DNA of 64,000 nt from assembly GCA_945643635.1 (NCBI GenBank), contig CALZFC010000029.1:1372001-1436000 (forward strand). Reading direction: 5' to 3'. Below are positions 33,953 through 45,797 of the stretch, in pieces. A program made the position numbers and the translations under genes. Within the stretch, counting starts at the first letter, position 1. Every line of letters starts with the position of its first letter. The notes under the pieces were generated by a model that made no database searches, had not been told where the DNA came from, and saw only the letters and a list, made by a program, of their open reading frames with translations. Source of the stretch: Allodiplogaster sudhausi. Its lineage: Eukaryota; Nematoda; Chromadorea; Rhabditida; Diplogasteridae.

Positions 33953-35185
33953 ACGGAAGAGCATGACGACATCATTCACTTTAATACCTGACAATACGCA
34001 CTTTATTTGTTGTTGTTATAAATACAAAAAAAAAATAAACGTCTGGACTTTACTACTCGAGACAAATGAAAACGGCAGCAGCTACAGAAAAAAAGGTCTG
34101 AAAAGAGCAAGTAGCGAGAACAATTGTCTAAGATGAGACAGAATAGGGCTGTCCAATCTATCCAACGCGCTTTAGGTGCATGAAGAGAGCAGTGGCCTTG
34201 GTCAGCCTAGATATAGGGCTGGCTGTACCGTGGACACCTGTCCAGTCTGCGCGGAATATTGCTTACAAGTCATTTGAAGAGCCAATTTGGCGCTCAACTG
34301 CGGGCAACGATGGTAAGAAACTCGATTTTCATCTCAACGATTCAGCAGAATACCACACGGCTCTTACATTTCGCAAATTTGCGTATGCCTCTTTAGCTTT
34401 CCTAAGGAAAAAAAAGGAAACAGAAAACAAGCTTGCATATGGAGACAACACCTATTCAATTTTATTCTTGCTACCTTAATTTATTATTTTTTTATAAAAT
34501 TATAAATAAAAGCTTTATTTAGATGACATTCGGTCATGAATGCGATCCTTGACAAGAAGTTCTTTAGCGGCTGGCCATTCAGGAGTCATCTTGGTTGAAA
34601 CAACAGTCTTTAAGTGATGTGCCATCAGAAATTACTTGATTACATATGTACATATAACGCACTTCACATTCATGCACTTTTGAATATGTTCATATATACT
34701 ACACAAAACAAAAAATCTACTCAGCCGAATATTCAAAAGAAACATTTATGCTGCATTTGCTCGACCATTCAGACATATTCCATCAGCAACAACTGTTTTT
34801 GAAGCACTTTGCAAATGTTCCGCCAAACGTAACATTCACATTTATTTTGCCAGCAAAATCGTATTTACCATTGTCACTTCAGTTTTTTTCAGAGATGTTG
34901 CACCCTGGGATTTGGATTTGGACATTTACCATCCAAAACCAAGAATGCTTCAGCATAGCATAACACTAAGCCCAATGACATGAGAGCACTGTAGCGTATT
35001 CCCGGAAGGAATTCTTAAGTTAGAGAAATTCCTATTTTCAAAAATTATAATCCTTCAGAATCTAACATTTCACCAAAATTAAAATCATTTCACTAATATA
35101 TGTAGGTAAACGATTGTGTCTATATTTGCCTCAAACTTGTAAAATAATGCTTTTATTTACAAACACATAGGTGACAACGGCAGCT
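33953..35185. other. Spacer between convergent collagens
   Basis: An AATAAA-type signal near 34036 probably ends the upstream transcript. An ORF at 34180-34479 and a reverse-strand open stretch around 34500-34620 (MTPEWPAAKELL-like reading) have a coding-like look, perhaps a worn transposon protein, but I could not identify them. The remaining sequence is AT-rich and unremarkable. Confidence 0.4.
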
Positions 35186-36366
35186 CTAACGGCGAGTTCC
35201 GTCCTCGAAGAAGACACCACCGTCGATGGCGCAGTACTTGGGGCAGATACCCTTCTCGCCACCACCACCAGGTGGGCCGGCCTGTCCGGGTGTGCCGGGG
35301 TTTCCATCGGGACCGGGCTGCCCGTCGGGTCCGGGAGGTCCCTTGGGTCCGGGCTGTCCGGGAGCGCCATCGGATCCAGGCTGGCCAGGTCCTCCGGGCT
35401 GTCCAGGAGGGCCGGGAGGACCGACCGGGCCGGGCTCGCCGGGGATGACTGGCTCGCTTGGAGCAGGCTCGCCAGGCTCGCCAGGGGTGCCGGGCGCTCC
35501 AGGCTGGCCGGGAGGTCCAGGAGGTCCCTTGGGTCCAGGCTCGCCGGGTCCTGCAGGGTTTCCAGGTGCTCCGGGCTGTCCATCGCTGCCAGCATCTCCG
35601 GGAGGTCCAGGAGGTCCGGGAGGGCCGGGAGGTCCCTGGGGGCAAGGTTGGCACGGAGGAGGAGTAGAAGGCTCGCAGGGCTGAGCGGGAGCGCGTCCGG
35701 GGCTGCCCGGGAGACCGGGGGCGCCTGGCTTGCCGGGACGTCCGGGCCTGCCAGGTGTGCCGCCAGGGCCTGGAGGTCCGGGCAGACAGCATGCGTCGCA
35801 GTTTCCGGCAGCTGCTGGTGCTGGTGCTGCGGCAGGAGCTGGAGCCTCGCCGTAGCCGGCCTGACGAGCCGTGCGATTTCCGGCCGGCAGCGTCTTCATA
35901 ACGTTCACTTCGGTCCAGATGTCACTTGCGGAGCCCTAAAGGTTGGATCTTGACTAGAAGCAGAATTCGTTCAGCTGTAATCGATGGAAGTTCTGATTTG
36001 ACATTTTTTCGTAGAAACTGAAAATCTTCCGGCTTCAAAAGTTCCTGTTCCAACCTTGCAGAAAGAGATCTCGTTCTGCATCGTGCGCTTGACGTGATGG
36101 ACGTAGTTGTAGACCATCGGCAGTGTCACGCAGACGGAGAGGACGGCAATGACCGAGAAGGCCACCGCCGAGTAGGCCACGAAGCGGTAGGCCTTAAGGA
36201 GTAGTATTATTTTTCGTTATTGATTGATTGATTCATTAATTTATCTATAAAATCTTCTGCCTTAAAAGTTAATAATTTTCTAAAGAATAATTATTCTAAT
36301 ATGTAAAATAGATATTTAAAGTGGGAGTAAGAGAGAAAGCACCTTGATGCGCTGCTCGAGATCCAT
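35186..36366 (-). CDS. Cuticle collagen (type 2, long single Gly-X-Y exon)
   Basis: Three exons on the minus strand, 36366-36343, 36192-36055 and 35935-35186, in phase 0, give 303 residues. The N-terminus ([25 protein letters not shown]) carries the membrane/signal segment and the conserved LPMVYNYV block; NRTARQ marks the likely processing site. Then follow an Ala/Pro linker, a CDACC Cys cluster, Gly-X-Y blocks split by a [12 protein letters not shown] interruption and a short Pro/Glu interruption ([10 protein letters not shown]), and the C-terminus [11 protein letters not shown] with EDGTRR. This layout and end are typical of the common nematode cuticle collagen group. A TATA box lies 62 bases upstream. 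Role: secreted cuticle structural protein, probably moult-regulated. Confidence 0.92.
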
Positions 36367-36428
36367 GGCTGATGAATTGGAATTGGAGGAGGTTGATGCT
36401 CCTCTGATTGAACATCTCGCTCGTCTTG

Positions 36429-36436
36429 CTTATATA
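36429..36436 (-). promoter_or_regulatory. TATA box of the type 2 collagen
   Basis: TATATAAG on the minus strand, 62 bases upstream of the ATG at 36366. The same sequence and its surroundings (GCGTATATAAGC, CCTCAGGG) are kept at the truncated copy at 38386-38393, which supports a real promoter element. Confidence 0.7.
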
Positions 36437-36439
36437 CGC

Positions 36440-38005
36440 GCGAATGAGCCCTGAGGGTATTTGAATGCTGTTTATGCCGAAAAGTGTGGCACGCAATAGT
36501 AGGTTGAGAACGGCCTGCGGCGAGAATCTCGGGGTCGCGTTGTGTGCGGAGAGACGAGAGAAGAAAAAAGAAAAAAGAAACGTTTTGCGAGAGCACAACA
36601 ACCAAATAAAATCAGCAGCTCGCTCCCAAGGACAACCTTTGTTTTATCGTAGGAGAAAAATGGCGAGAGCCACAGGCTGATTCTCTTACATTCTGTTCTG
36701 ATGTTTAATCGTATTTGCATCAACATAAATTCCCTCATGCGACACTCCTATAATTTCTAGTTTTCTTGTACTCCAGCCTACTTCCTAAGAATACCGATTA
36801 AGTTAATGAACAGCACTATTAGCAAGAGTCAAATGTTGCCTCAAATATGCGAAAAGCATCTAACTTTGGTGAGAAGCAGAAAGACTAGAAACTAACAGAG
36901 AAGCGGAGAAAGCTTGAGAGTGAGACAGTATGATAAATGCGGAGAGGAAAGACGGGACGGGAAAAAGATGAATAGCTCATAGTGTCTCTTCCAAACTTGA
37001 ACTAGCTCATTGTCAGCAGCACTTCAAACCCATCACTGATTCATTCAGCTGGCCACAAATTAGGCAAAATCTCCATAGAACGTTCACAATTGATATATTT
37101 ATGACCTTCTTGGAGGAAATAAAAAAAAAACTAAAATATTTATCCAGATACATGAGAGTCATGGAAAATCAGCATAGATTCTAATAACGCAATGAAATAG
37201 CAGAAGTGGCATGAAGAAGAATCAGGCTTCTCAGCCCTCGATGACCTGTAGTGAATTGTAATCATAACAATAAAGTTCATATGAAACAGATTGAAAATTT
37301 TTTTAACAGAAAAAAACCAGATAAAATGAGACATTGAAAAGGATTAATATGATAGTCCATTTGTACAACATTGTATATCTCATCAAGTGAAACTCTAGAC
37401 GTATTACAAAGAGAAGCGCACATAAAAGCCTACTATAAAAGGTCATTGTGATTACAGTATTAAGAATCGTCTAGTAATAACGTCAGAGAGGAGTAATATT
37501 CTAAAGATTTTATGATGTAGAACTTTGGGATATTTATTTTCATGACAAATGTTTTCCCAAATTTTGCTGAGAAATGTCAGTGAGAAATTTAGACGAAGAT
37601 TCTTAGGATGCCTTCACCAATTCTTCATGCTGATAACTGAACAATGCTAGGATTCTGACTCGAGCTTCAAAGTGTTCGCCGGTACATAACTGTTATGTTT
37701 ATAGTTTTAATGTAAGAAAAAGAAAAGAAATAAGTTATCTGCAGCTATTCGCTGACTAACAAAAAAAAATCATAGATTCTGAAGAAAGTTTTTATATGTA
37801 TAATGACTGGCAGTGTTATGATGCTCTTTAAAGATATTTTTGAGAGAGTTTCCTAAAAAAAAGTTACTACTTTTTGCGTCACTCACATTTGTGCATTCCA
37901 TGAACAACAAATGTATGAGAGCAATTAATTTTATTTACATTCAAAAAGATGAAAATTAAATTGAGCAAATCGTCAGATTTATGGCGTGAGATAAAATTGG
38001 CCGAT
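36440..38005. other. Promoter region and spacer between collagen and its truncated copy
   Basis: About 36440-36680 is homologous to ~38400-38640 upstream of the truncated copy (both contain CAAGGACAA followed by CTTTGTTTTATCG- or CTTTGTTGTAGCG-like sequence), so about 240 bases of collagen promoter were duplicated with it. The rest (36700-38005) is AT-rich with no gene found. Confidence 0.5.
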
Positions 38006-38383
38006 TTAACGACGAGTTCCGTCCTCGAAGAAGACACCACCGTCGATGGCGCAGTACTTGGGACAGATGCCCTTCTCGCCGGAACCACCGGGTGGGCCGG
38101 CCTGTCCGGGAGTTCCGGGGTTGCCATCGGGACCGGGCTGGCCGTCGGGTCCGGGAGGTCCCTTGGGTCCAGGCTGTCCGGGGGCGCCATCGGATCCAGG
38201 CTGGCCAGGTCCGCCGGGCTGTCCAGGAGGGCCGGGCGGTCCGACCGGTCCAGGCTCGCCGGGGATGATCGGCTCGCTGGGAGCAGGCTCTCCAGGTTCG
38301 CCAGGAGTACCAGGCGCTCCAGGCTGACCGGGAGGTCCGGGAGGTCCCTTGGGTCCAGGCTCGCCGGGTCCAGCAGGATTACC
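38006..38383 (-). pseudogene. Truncated type 2 collagen copy
   Basis: This 126-codon stretch (with stop) matches the last 378 bases of the collagen exon at 35186-35563, from [10 protein letters not shown] to EDGTRR, with mostly silent differences and a VIPG to IIPG change. Just two bases beyond the match lies the TATATAAG box of the copy's promoter. Exons 1-2, the Cys cluster and the first Gly-X-Y half are missing, and no in-frame ATG remains. The precise promoter-to-mid-exon joint points to one internal deletion after duplication. The open frame may persist through gene conversion or recency. Confidence 0.85.
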
Positions 38384-38385
38384 TG

Positions 38386-38393
38386 CTTATATA
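38386..38393 (-). promoter_or_regulatory. TATA box relic joined to truncated collagen
   Basis: TATATAAG at the same relation to upstream homologous sequence as in the intact gene. Here it lies directly next to mid-exon collagen sequence (38383) instead of 62 bases from a start codon. Confidence 0.7.
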
Positions 38394-38644
38394 CGCCGCA
38401 TCCCCTGAGGGCGTAGTCTGTTTATGTCAATAGCACCGCTTTTTTCAGCGCTCTCAACCGATTACTACGTACAATCTCGCGCGCTATTTGTGGAGACATG
38501 AGAAGGGGGAGAAAAGCGAGAGTTTAACGGGCACAACAAAAATGAAAAGTCCTTCTCCCCATCCGCCGCTCTCTCAAGGACAATCTTTGTTGTAGCGGAG
38601 GAGAAAACGGCAAGTCGCATAGTAGCATAGCTTACTAAGAAGGG

Positions 38645-40480
38645 GCGAAGAAAGAAAGAAAGGAAGAGACATTGAAGAAACGTAGTGTTCATTGAGAAAC
38701 GTGAAGCTTAGAGAAGGAATTTCCCTGAATGACATTCTCAAAACACTCACACGAAAACACTCGCATCGTTTGGTACAGTTTATTTGTTGACTCCATTCAT
38801 TCTTCGTCTGCCTTTGGCAGAAGTTATTCCTATAGCTTCTCAGAGTCATGATATTCAAGTGCTCTTTTCACTTTCACTTTCTCTGTCTCTTTCTCTCGCA
38901 TGCGCCGCAGTGAACTCTCAACTTAACACGTGCATAGAAGAGAAAAGTGAAAGTTTTAAATCGCCGCGAGCATCAGTGTCTTGTTTGGAATGAATGTTTA
39001 CTTCATTTAAGGTCTTTTTTCCTTTCAGGTTGTATGCAAATAGTAGACTAAATTAAATTGTTCTTTACCGCTATTGTTGTTTTTAAAATCACTATTTCAG
39101 AATGCTCTTACAAAGATATTATCAGGAAGGTCCTGTATTACATTTTCTCCCACTTTCGGCTTCAATGAAATGACCAACAGATGCAATTAAAGTGAAAATA
39201 AAAATTATAAAATAGTTATGTAGGTATAGTATTGTGAGAAAAGCAAGTTGCAAGTAAAAGCAAGATATTCTTTGGCATGGCATGAACAAGCTTTCAACGG
39301 TAGTTTTTTGTTCTCGTATAAAATTGCTCCATTATTATGAATGACAGAAGTACAAGTATGCAGCTCATTTCGTTATCGCAGCATTTATTGTCGCCGGTTG
39401 CAGAAAATGAGATGATGCCGAATGTATGTAAATTACGTCATGAAGAGGATTAATATGTTTTTAAGATCGAAGAGATCCTTGACTGTTGGATTTATTTTTT
39501 TTGTTGGTTGACGAAGCAAACAATAAGATTAGGCTTATAATATGATTAGGCTTCGCTGAATTCCAAGTAGTAAATAAATCTATACATCGACATCAACGTT
39601 CATTTTAGATCATGGCTTCTTTGTTTAAAGTTGGACGATCTTCGAAGAAAAAACATGTGAGCTTTTCGCAGTTTTCAAAAAGGGATATGAATGTGCGTAC
39701 ATAAACACATTGTACGTGTTTTGGCAATGTTTTAAACTCACCAGAAATGGACCCATTTTCTTCATGAATCACTAGTCAGAGAATTTTATTCATGTCGACA
39801 TTCTGCTCTTTTCATGCTCTAATTGTTTTAATAAAAACTGGTTTCCGTGTCTTAATTTTTATTCTCCTTGCATGAAAATTTGATCAGACAAATCCGACAT
39901 AGAATAAAAGAGGAAATACGCAATGACGGATTTGTTTGTATATCTGCCTTAAAAAGATGGGGTTGCAGAAAAAAATTTTAAGGCAAACAAAAAAGTGACT
40001 AGACAACCGGCCGGAGTTTTGGGTGATACATCAAATGTATTATCCGGAAACCCCATATCGGATTATAAAGTTATTCAAAATATGAGACTTTGATTCTTAG
40101 CAGATTGGCACATAATATATAAGAATGCAATTTGCCAACACACGAGTTCCTTTACTTCTCATTTCCTCGATTTTCACCGACGGATAGGTATTTTCCCAGC
40201 TCGATGACATCATTCGCAATCGCGAGTTTTCTCTGCTCTCAGCCTTTCACTTTAATTTATTTTCCTATGAAATTATCAAAGTGGTTTGCTTAAACTCCCG
40301 ACACAAGGGAATTAATAATCTAATTGGACAAGTGTATTTGTTTCATTAGACTAATCAATATTCCGGAGCCTTGAAAATAAAGTATTTCGTTAAGAAAAAC
40401 CAGATGGTAGGATGCATCGGATGTGCATGGTAATCGTGATTGGAGTTTTGGTGTATAAAAAATTTTAAGCGAGTACTTTA
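38645..40480. other. Spacer before the chemoreceptor cluster
   Basis: About 1.8 kb of AT-rich sequence with no recognisable gene, apart from short CT/GA patches near 38640-38670 and 38870-38900. The region just before 40481 should hold the promoter of the first receptor; no clear motif was seen. Confidence 0.45.
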
Positions 40481-43337
40481 ATGGACATCTCGGCTGATGC
40501 ACGAACCGTGATCTCGGTTATCGAATGGAGCTGCATTGGTTAGGTCTTCACGAAGAACACCCCTTATTAAACGATTACTAAACTCAGCCGTTATTACCTT
40601 GAACATTTCTTACCTTACTTACCTTAATATTAAAGTCGCAAATCAAAGGAAAGGCGAGCTTTCAGATCCATTCGTCGTATATTGACATCTCCAAAAATTA
40701 AGTGTTAAAGAATGCTAGGTTTAAAGGAAGTCTCCGGCGAATGTTTGGCCAAGCAATTCAAAATAGGGATTTGAACCATGAAGTGTCCCTCTCGGAAAGG
40801 ACTCTAGCGGCCACTGGCTAAAATATGCATAGTTCTCAACCCGTCACGTTTTTGGAAGGCTGTGATCCTCTCATTTCAGTGCTGCTGCCCTTGCACTCTC
40901 TCCACAGAAATTTGTGGTCAAAAAGTTTCATTGGGTACAGACCTGTTGAGAAAAATCCAGCCAATGTCGGTTGCTCTCCGATATGCATACTTCCAATAAG
41001 ATTGCTCTGCTTTTCCCAGTTTTGCTATACACGAATCATTTTTTAAAAATGGCTGGAGTTGGCGATCGAGCGATGCAAAATAGGAGGGTGCTACGACCTA
41101 CAGTAGCTAATTCTCTACCCGTGACATTTAAAATGACTATAATTCGGGGACGATAAGATGAAATTCATTCAAACTTTCTCTATCTAAGTTTTAGGATGAG
41201 ACGAACTGATCCATGCTTAAAAACTAATATGTTAATTATTCGCCGGAGACCTCCTTTAAACGGACCTCAAGTGGGCTTTTCCTGAAAACGATAATATCCA
41301 TCAATCAGTTTGCGCTCTGCTCGCCAACGGCATCGTTATTCTTCTCTCTTTGTCGAAGAGCAGCGCCCATATCGGAAAGTACAAGTACTACATCATCGCA
41401 TTCGCTCTCCACGACATCTTCTTCACCATTCTTTGCATAATTCTACGCCCAGTTGGTCATTCTAACTCTATTTTTTATTTGTCTTATTTTTTATCGAAAA
41501 AATGTTTACACCTTTTCGTAACAAAAATTAATGACACGACAGGTTTCTGGAATGTTCAAAGGCGCCTTCTTCATGTTCATGCCTGGAGTTGGACGCAGCC
41601 AGTCAGCTCACTTACATATTATGCTTAATAAAAAAGTGCCCACAAAATTTGTTAGGCTACAGAAAAGGAATTAGCAGCAAAAATGTAAAAAAAATTATAA
41701 AAAGACTATATTCAGCTATAGCACTGGCCTCTACGGAGGCACACATTCGGTGACGATTCAATTACTCTGTTACTGCTTCCTCTACCGCTACGTCATGCTG
41801 TGCAGGTCAGCGTGAGAAAATTTATGCCAAAAATGATTTGAAAAAAAAACATATAGGCCTAATCTACGGCCCCACCTCGAGCGTTACACGACCTTTTTCA
41901 TTCTTGCTACGCTCTACGTTCTGTCATGGGTCGCATCGTGCTACTTCATCTACGCTGGCTATGCGCCATCGCAAGAAGAGCATGCGAACATGACACGTTT
42001 CGTGTTCGAGCCGTACTTCCCGTGGCATAACGAGACGAACTACGTGTACAATTCAATTAGAGTAAGCAACAGAAAAAAAATAAGATATTTATTATGTTTA
42101 GAAAACCGCAATTCCTTCGCACATCAACTTTCTAGAGTAAAATATCATGAAAAACCCAATTGTTTTAGTAGAAATTGCTAAATATTTCTTAAAATTTTCA
42201 TAAAACAAAAGGAGTTGAGGGAATGACAACCGAGCCGATGCGGATGGTGGCATCAGGTTGGCTGATGAGCCAGACGGGCTCTCAACTTATCGCAGTCATA
42301 ATCTTTTCACACTTCATCATCAAGGCGATTAAGGAGGTTGCTGACCATAATGTTAAAGGAGGCCAACACTAAAAGATGGCGGTTACCCTAACAGAGCTAT
42401 TTGATGGCTTCCTTTTTCTACTGTCAACTCATGGCTAGAAAAATTAGGGAACATTTTTTTTAGCGTAACCAATGCAACTTTTCCTTTTATGAAAAAAAAA
42501 ACACCACTGTACTTACCATTAGGTCAAAGCTAGAAAATTAGGGAAATATTTGTGCAATCGTAAACAATTGAGCTTTTCCTTGTATGAAAACACCACAGTG
42601 CCCGAATCGGTACCAAAGTACCAGAATCGGATGCCCACTTTTGTATCAGCCTGCTCCTTCGTACCTTTCTTCCCTTCCAGGTGCGCACCGACACTAACGC
42701 CCAGAAGATGGCGAGCCTGCAGATTCAGCTGTTCCTCGCTCTCGTCCTGCAGGTTTCATAATCCTATTTTTGATGAGGTATTTGTTTAATGGACACCTGA
42801 ATGTTTTTTTTACCAACCTTAAAAGACTTAAACTAAAATCGCAACGACGGATCCCACTGCGGAAACGAAGGCTTTACTTTTCTCTTTGTTATTTTTGTTT
42901 ACTATTATTTTTTCTGTTATTATTAACATACATACATACATAGATGTTAACGCCGATCGTATGTATCTACGCGCCCGAGGCGTTCGCTGTGCTCTTTCCC
43001 TTTCTCGGCGTCACGATTGACATTCCACCCGGCTGCATCTCTGTCTTCTTCCATATCTTCAGATGCTTTGACGGACTCGTCGTGCTGATTGTCGTCCGAG
43101 ACTACCGGTTAAATCACCCCTGACATTTGTACTCTCATTCGCTCATGCTACATATTTTCACACTGCCGGATTGTGAGAACTCTGAAATATCTACGAGAAT
43201 GAGACTGCATACTCCCGGCAATTTGAGCATGCATTAAAATGTCTTGACATTGCAGATATGCCATTCTGGGGCTGTCGAAGAAGTATCTGGTCGGTCCACA
43301 AGAAGTGACCATGGTCACCTCAACGATCGCTTCCTAG
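40481..43337 (+). CDS. Serpentine chemoreceptor, Str-like superfamily, intact (copy R1)
   Basis: Nine exons: 40481-40538, 41309-41451, 41543-41601, 41716-41805, 41857-42061, 42220-42336, 42681-42752, 42944-43107, 43256-43337; all phases agree, giving 329 residues. About seven hydrophobic segments are seen. Typical landmarks are LLANG in segment 1, IGKYKYYIIAFALHD leading into segment 2, QLLCYCFLYRYVMLC after segment 3, LQIQLFLALVLQ before segment 6, and FDGLVVLIVVRDYR in segment 7. This order is that of nematode chemosensory GPCRs of the Str/Srj/Srd group; subfamily assignment is uncertain. The exon 6 acceptor is unusual (TTGAG/GGA). The likely role is detection of an external chemical in ciliated sensory neurons. 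A foldback MITE occupies intron 1. Confidence 0.85.
40720..41260. mobile_element. ~540-bp MITE in receptor R1 intron 1
   Basis: Terminal inverted repeats of about 22 bases: left TTTAAAGGAAGTCTCCGGCG, right CGCCGGAGACCTCCTTTAAA. No ORF looks coding. The ends are related in their first bases (TTTAAAGG) to the MITE at 13803-14024, so the two may share a transposase source. The target-site duplication is unclear. Confidence 0.65.
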
Positions 43338-45797
43338 AATCACTTTATTTGATTAAAAAACAAATTGTGAACAAGAAATATCTCTTGTATCCTCCTTATC
43401 GTTGCTTGCTCAGCGCATTTGTCACATTAACTTATCTCAATAAACTTTCACACTTTGTCTTTTTTGTGCTGTGATCAGTTGAATTTCGTGAAGAACAAGT
43501 GCCCTGACGAATTTGAGATGCTTTCAAGAATTATTTCCCAGTACCATATGTGCATCCGAATTCAGCAAGTTTCAACTCAAGATACTTTGACAGATAGAAG
43601 AAAGAGGAGAATAAGTATTCGATATAAGAATTATGATATAAGTGTCTGGATAGAGCTTGCAACTGCATAAGCAATGAGTGAATATTGTAAAATGAAGCTA
43701 AAAGTTAAAGGAGTAATTGGCTTCACGCTTCACCGATATTGAAACATGTATGTATGTATATATATATATCTATGCCGACGCATTCATCTGATTCAAGTAC
43801 GAGTCGAAAGTGCAAAGTAAGTATTTTTTTATCATGGCAAACTGTCCAGAACGCGTTTCTCTAACCTATGGGAATTTCAGATCAGGCATTTCGTGTAAGG
43901 ATTTAGCGACTTTTAAAGTACTTTTATCACAGCTGCATACTTCCTGCCTACCGTCAGTTAGAGATTGTTGTTTCCTCACGTAGGGGACGTGATGTCCTTC
44001 ACACAGAGGGACAGGGAATAGAATGCGAAAAGACGAGGCAAGAGCGGGAACGGGTTTATTGAGAGAAGAGGGATTGAGAGAGAGAGAGAAGGAAGAGTCG
44101 ACCGCTTGCGAGAGGGAACAAGGAATGAAGTGACGAGGGAACACGAACTAACCGATTGAGACTGGGAGTGGAAGTGACAATGGGAAAGGGAAGTGACTGA
44201 CGAGACGAGTAACACGAAGTATCCGAGGTGACACGAAGTGACTCACTGCCGTAAGTCAATCCCCTGTCAAAAATGACAAGTTCGCCCCCCGCCCCGACCC
44301 GCGCTCGATCATCCTCAATTACTATCAATCGACGCTGCTCCCGGAGAAACCGCTTGGCTGGCCGGGATAAGATCTGCCTAATCTTCGTCGGCCACTTCGA
44401 CGAACCCGCCGGTGCCCATCGATCGTCCACTTCCATGTGATAGATCCCCGTGTATTCCATCAAAAACACATTGGCCCGATAAGCGCGAATAAAGTTTTTT
44501 TTTAAGTTTTAAAGTCCATCGGCTTAAATACCATTCTGATGGTGAGCTCACTTAGCCAAGTACTCAAGTACATACATATGTAGATATGCACTTTACATAA
44601 CAGAGATTCATTGATTCGTCCTGAGATTCAGAAGGCTCGCCGCGATAAAATCGATCATTTAATGTTATTCCTTGTAAGTTAATATTGATTTTAACATATG
44701 GGTAGTTAATTATTAAACTTATTCATATCATCATCCACCGATTGTCGAGAACATTCGTCTGCTTTCTGCGCAAACGAGAAGGAAGCAGAGCAAGATGGAA
44801 AGCAATCTGCCACAAAATGGCTCACCCATATTCGTTTCATAATCTCTTCGTGCACACAGTTTCTCCATTCTAAATATATACGTGTTTTCTTATGGAACCG
44901 TCGTTGGTTCTTTCTGAGAGTTATATTTGAGAATTTGTTCATGAATTGAAGTATGAGAATTACGGCAAGATAACTGCAAAATACGATGCGTGTTATTAAG
45001 AAAGGAAACTTTGCATAATATTAGAGACATATAAATCTGTATGCATGTGTACAATCTGCTATATATGTATGTATGCATTTCATCTTTGTTTTCATAGGAA
45101 AAAATCCACTTAATCCGTTTTATCTCTCTTTTATTTGCTTATTTTTATGCAACAACTGTCATCAGGAATGTTTGCGATCTTTTTTGTAAAGCTCTTACGT
45201 GATGAGACATCTGGATTTGGCACAAATTAAATCTTTTACGATTCCGCTTCACAATTCGACATTGACGCATGCACGATCACTGTCTACAGAAAAAAATTTT
45301 TTTTTTGCAGAGATCTTTATTTTTATGCAATATTTTTAACTTCATATTTTATTATGAAAGGTGGGCGTGTATTGTGCCATGTGATCGGTAAGACGTTTTT
45401 TTTTTAAAGCTTATACCTTTACCATTCTAGACAGGATGTCGGCAAGACATCTGAAACACTTCCCCAATGAAACTAGCCACACATACCCAGTCTGCTCTAG
45501 GTTTTCTGCGATACGCAGTGTTCAAAAAGTTTATGCGAAGGCTGCGTTTAACATTTGAGCGCATGTTACCTCTTGGATTCAATTTCGACCTTTTTGATCA
45601 CTTCTTCATTGAATAGTACAACTTTGAACTCGGCGCAAACATTCCACACGGGAGCCATAACATTTGAGACCGGAAAAAAAATAGAATTACTTCCTCAAAA
45701 AAACGGCGCTGATGTGAGATAATGCGGAATTGTTTTTTTTTTGCCAATCTCTCAGAGTCAATCACAAGACTCAGACTTGGCTAGAGGACTTACAAAG
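43338..45797. other. Spacer between receptors R1 and R2
   Basis: About 2.4 kb. Around 44056-44480 on the minus strand is a GC-richer open stretch of 137 codons (with EYTGIYHMEVDDRWAPAGS) ending in GA-rich repeat; it looks like a piece of an old retroelement or gene, but I could not identify it. A TA/TATG microsatellite lies at 43746-43768. The rest shows nothing recognisable. Confidence 0.4.

Noticed and set aside
35171..35953. 260-codon Gly/Ser-rich ORF on the plus strand
   Set aside because: Antisense shadow of the collagen exon on the minus strand, which has proper splice sites and collagen termini.
44056..44469. 137-codon minus-strand ORF
   Set aside because: First part looks coding but matches nothing I can name, and the second half is GA-rich repeat; too weak for a gene call.
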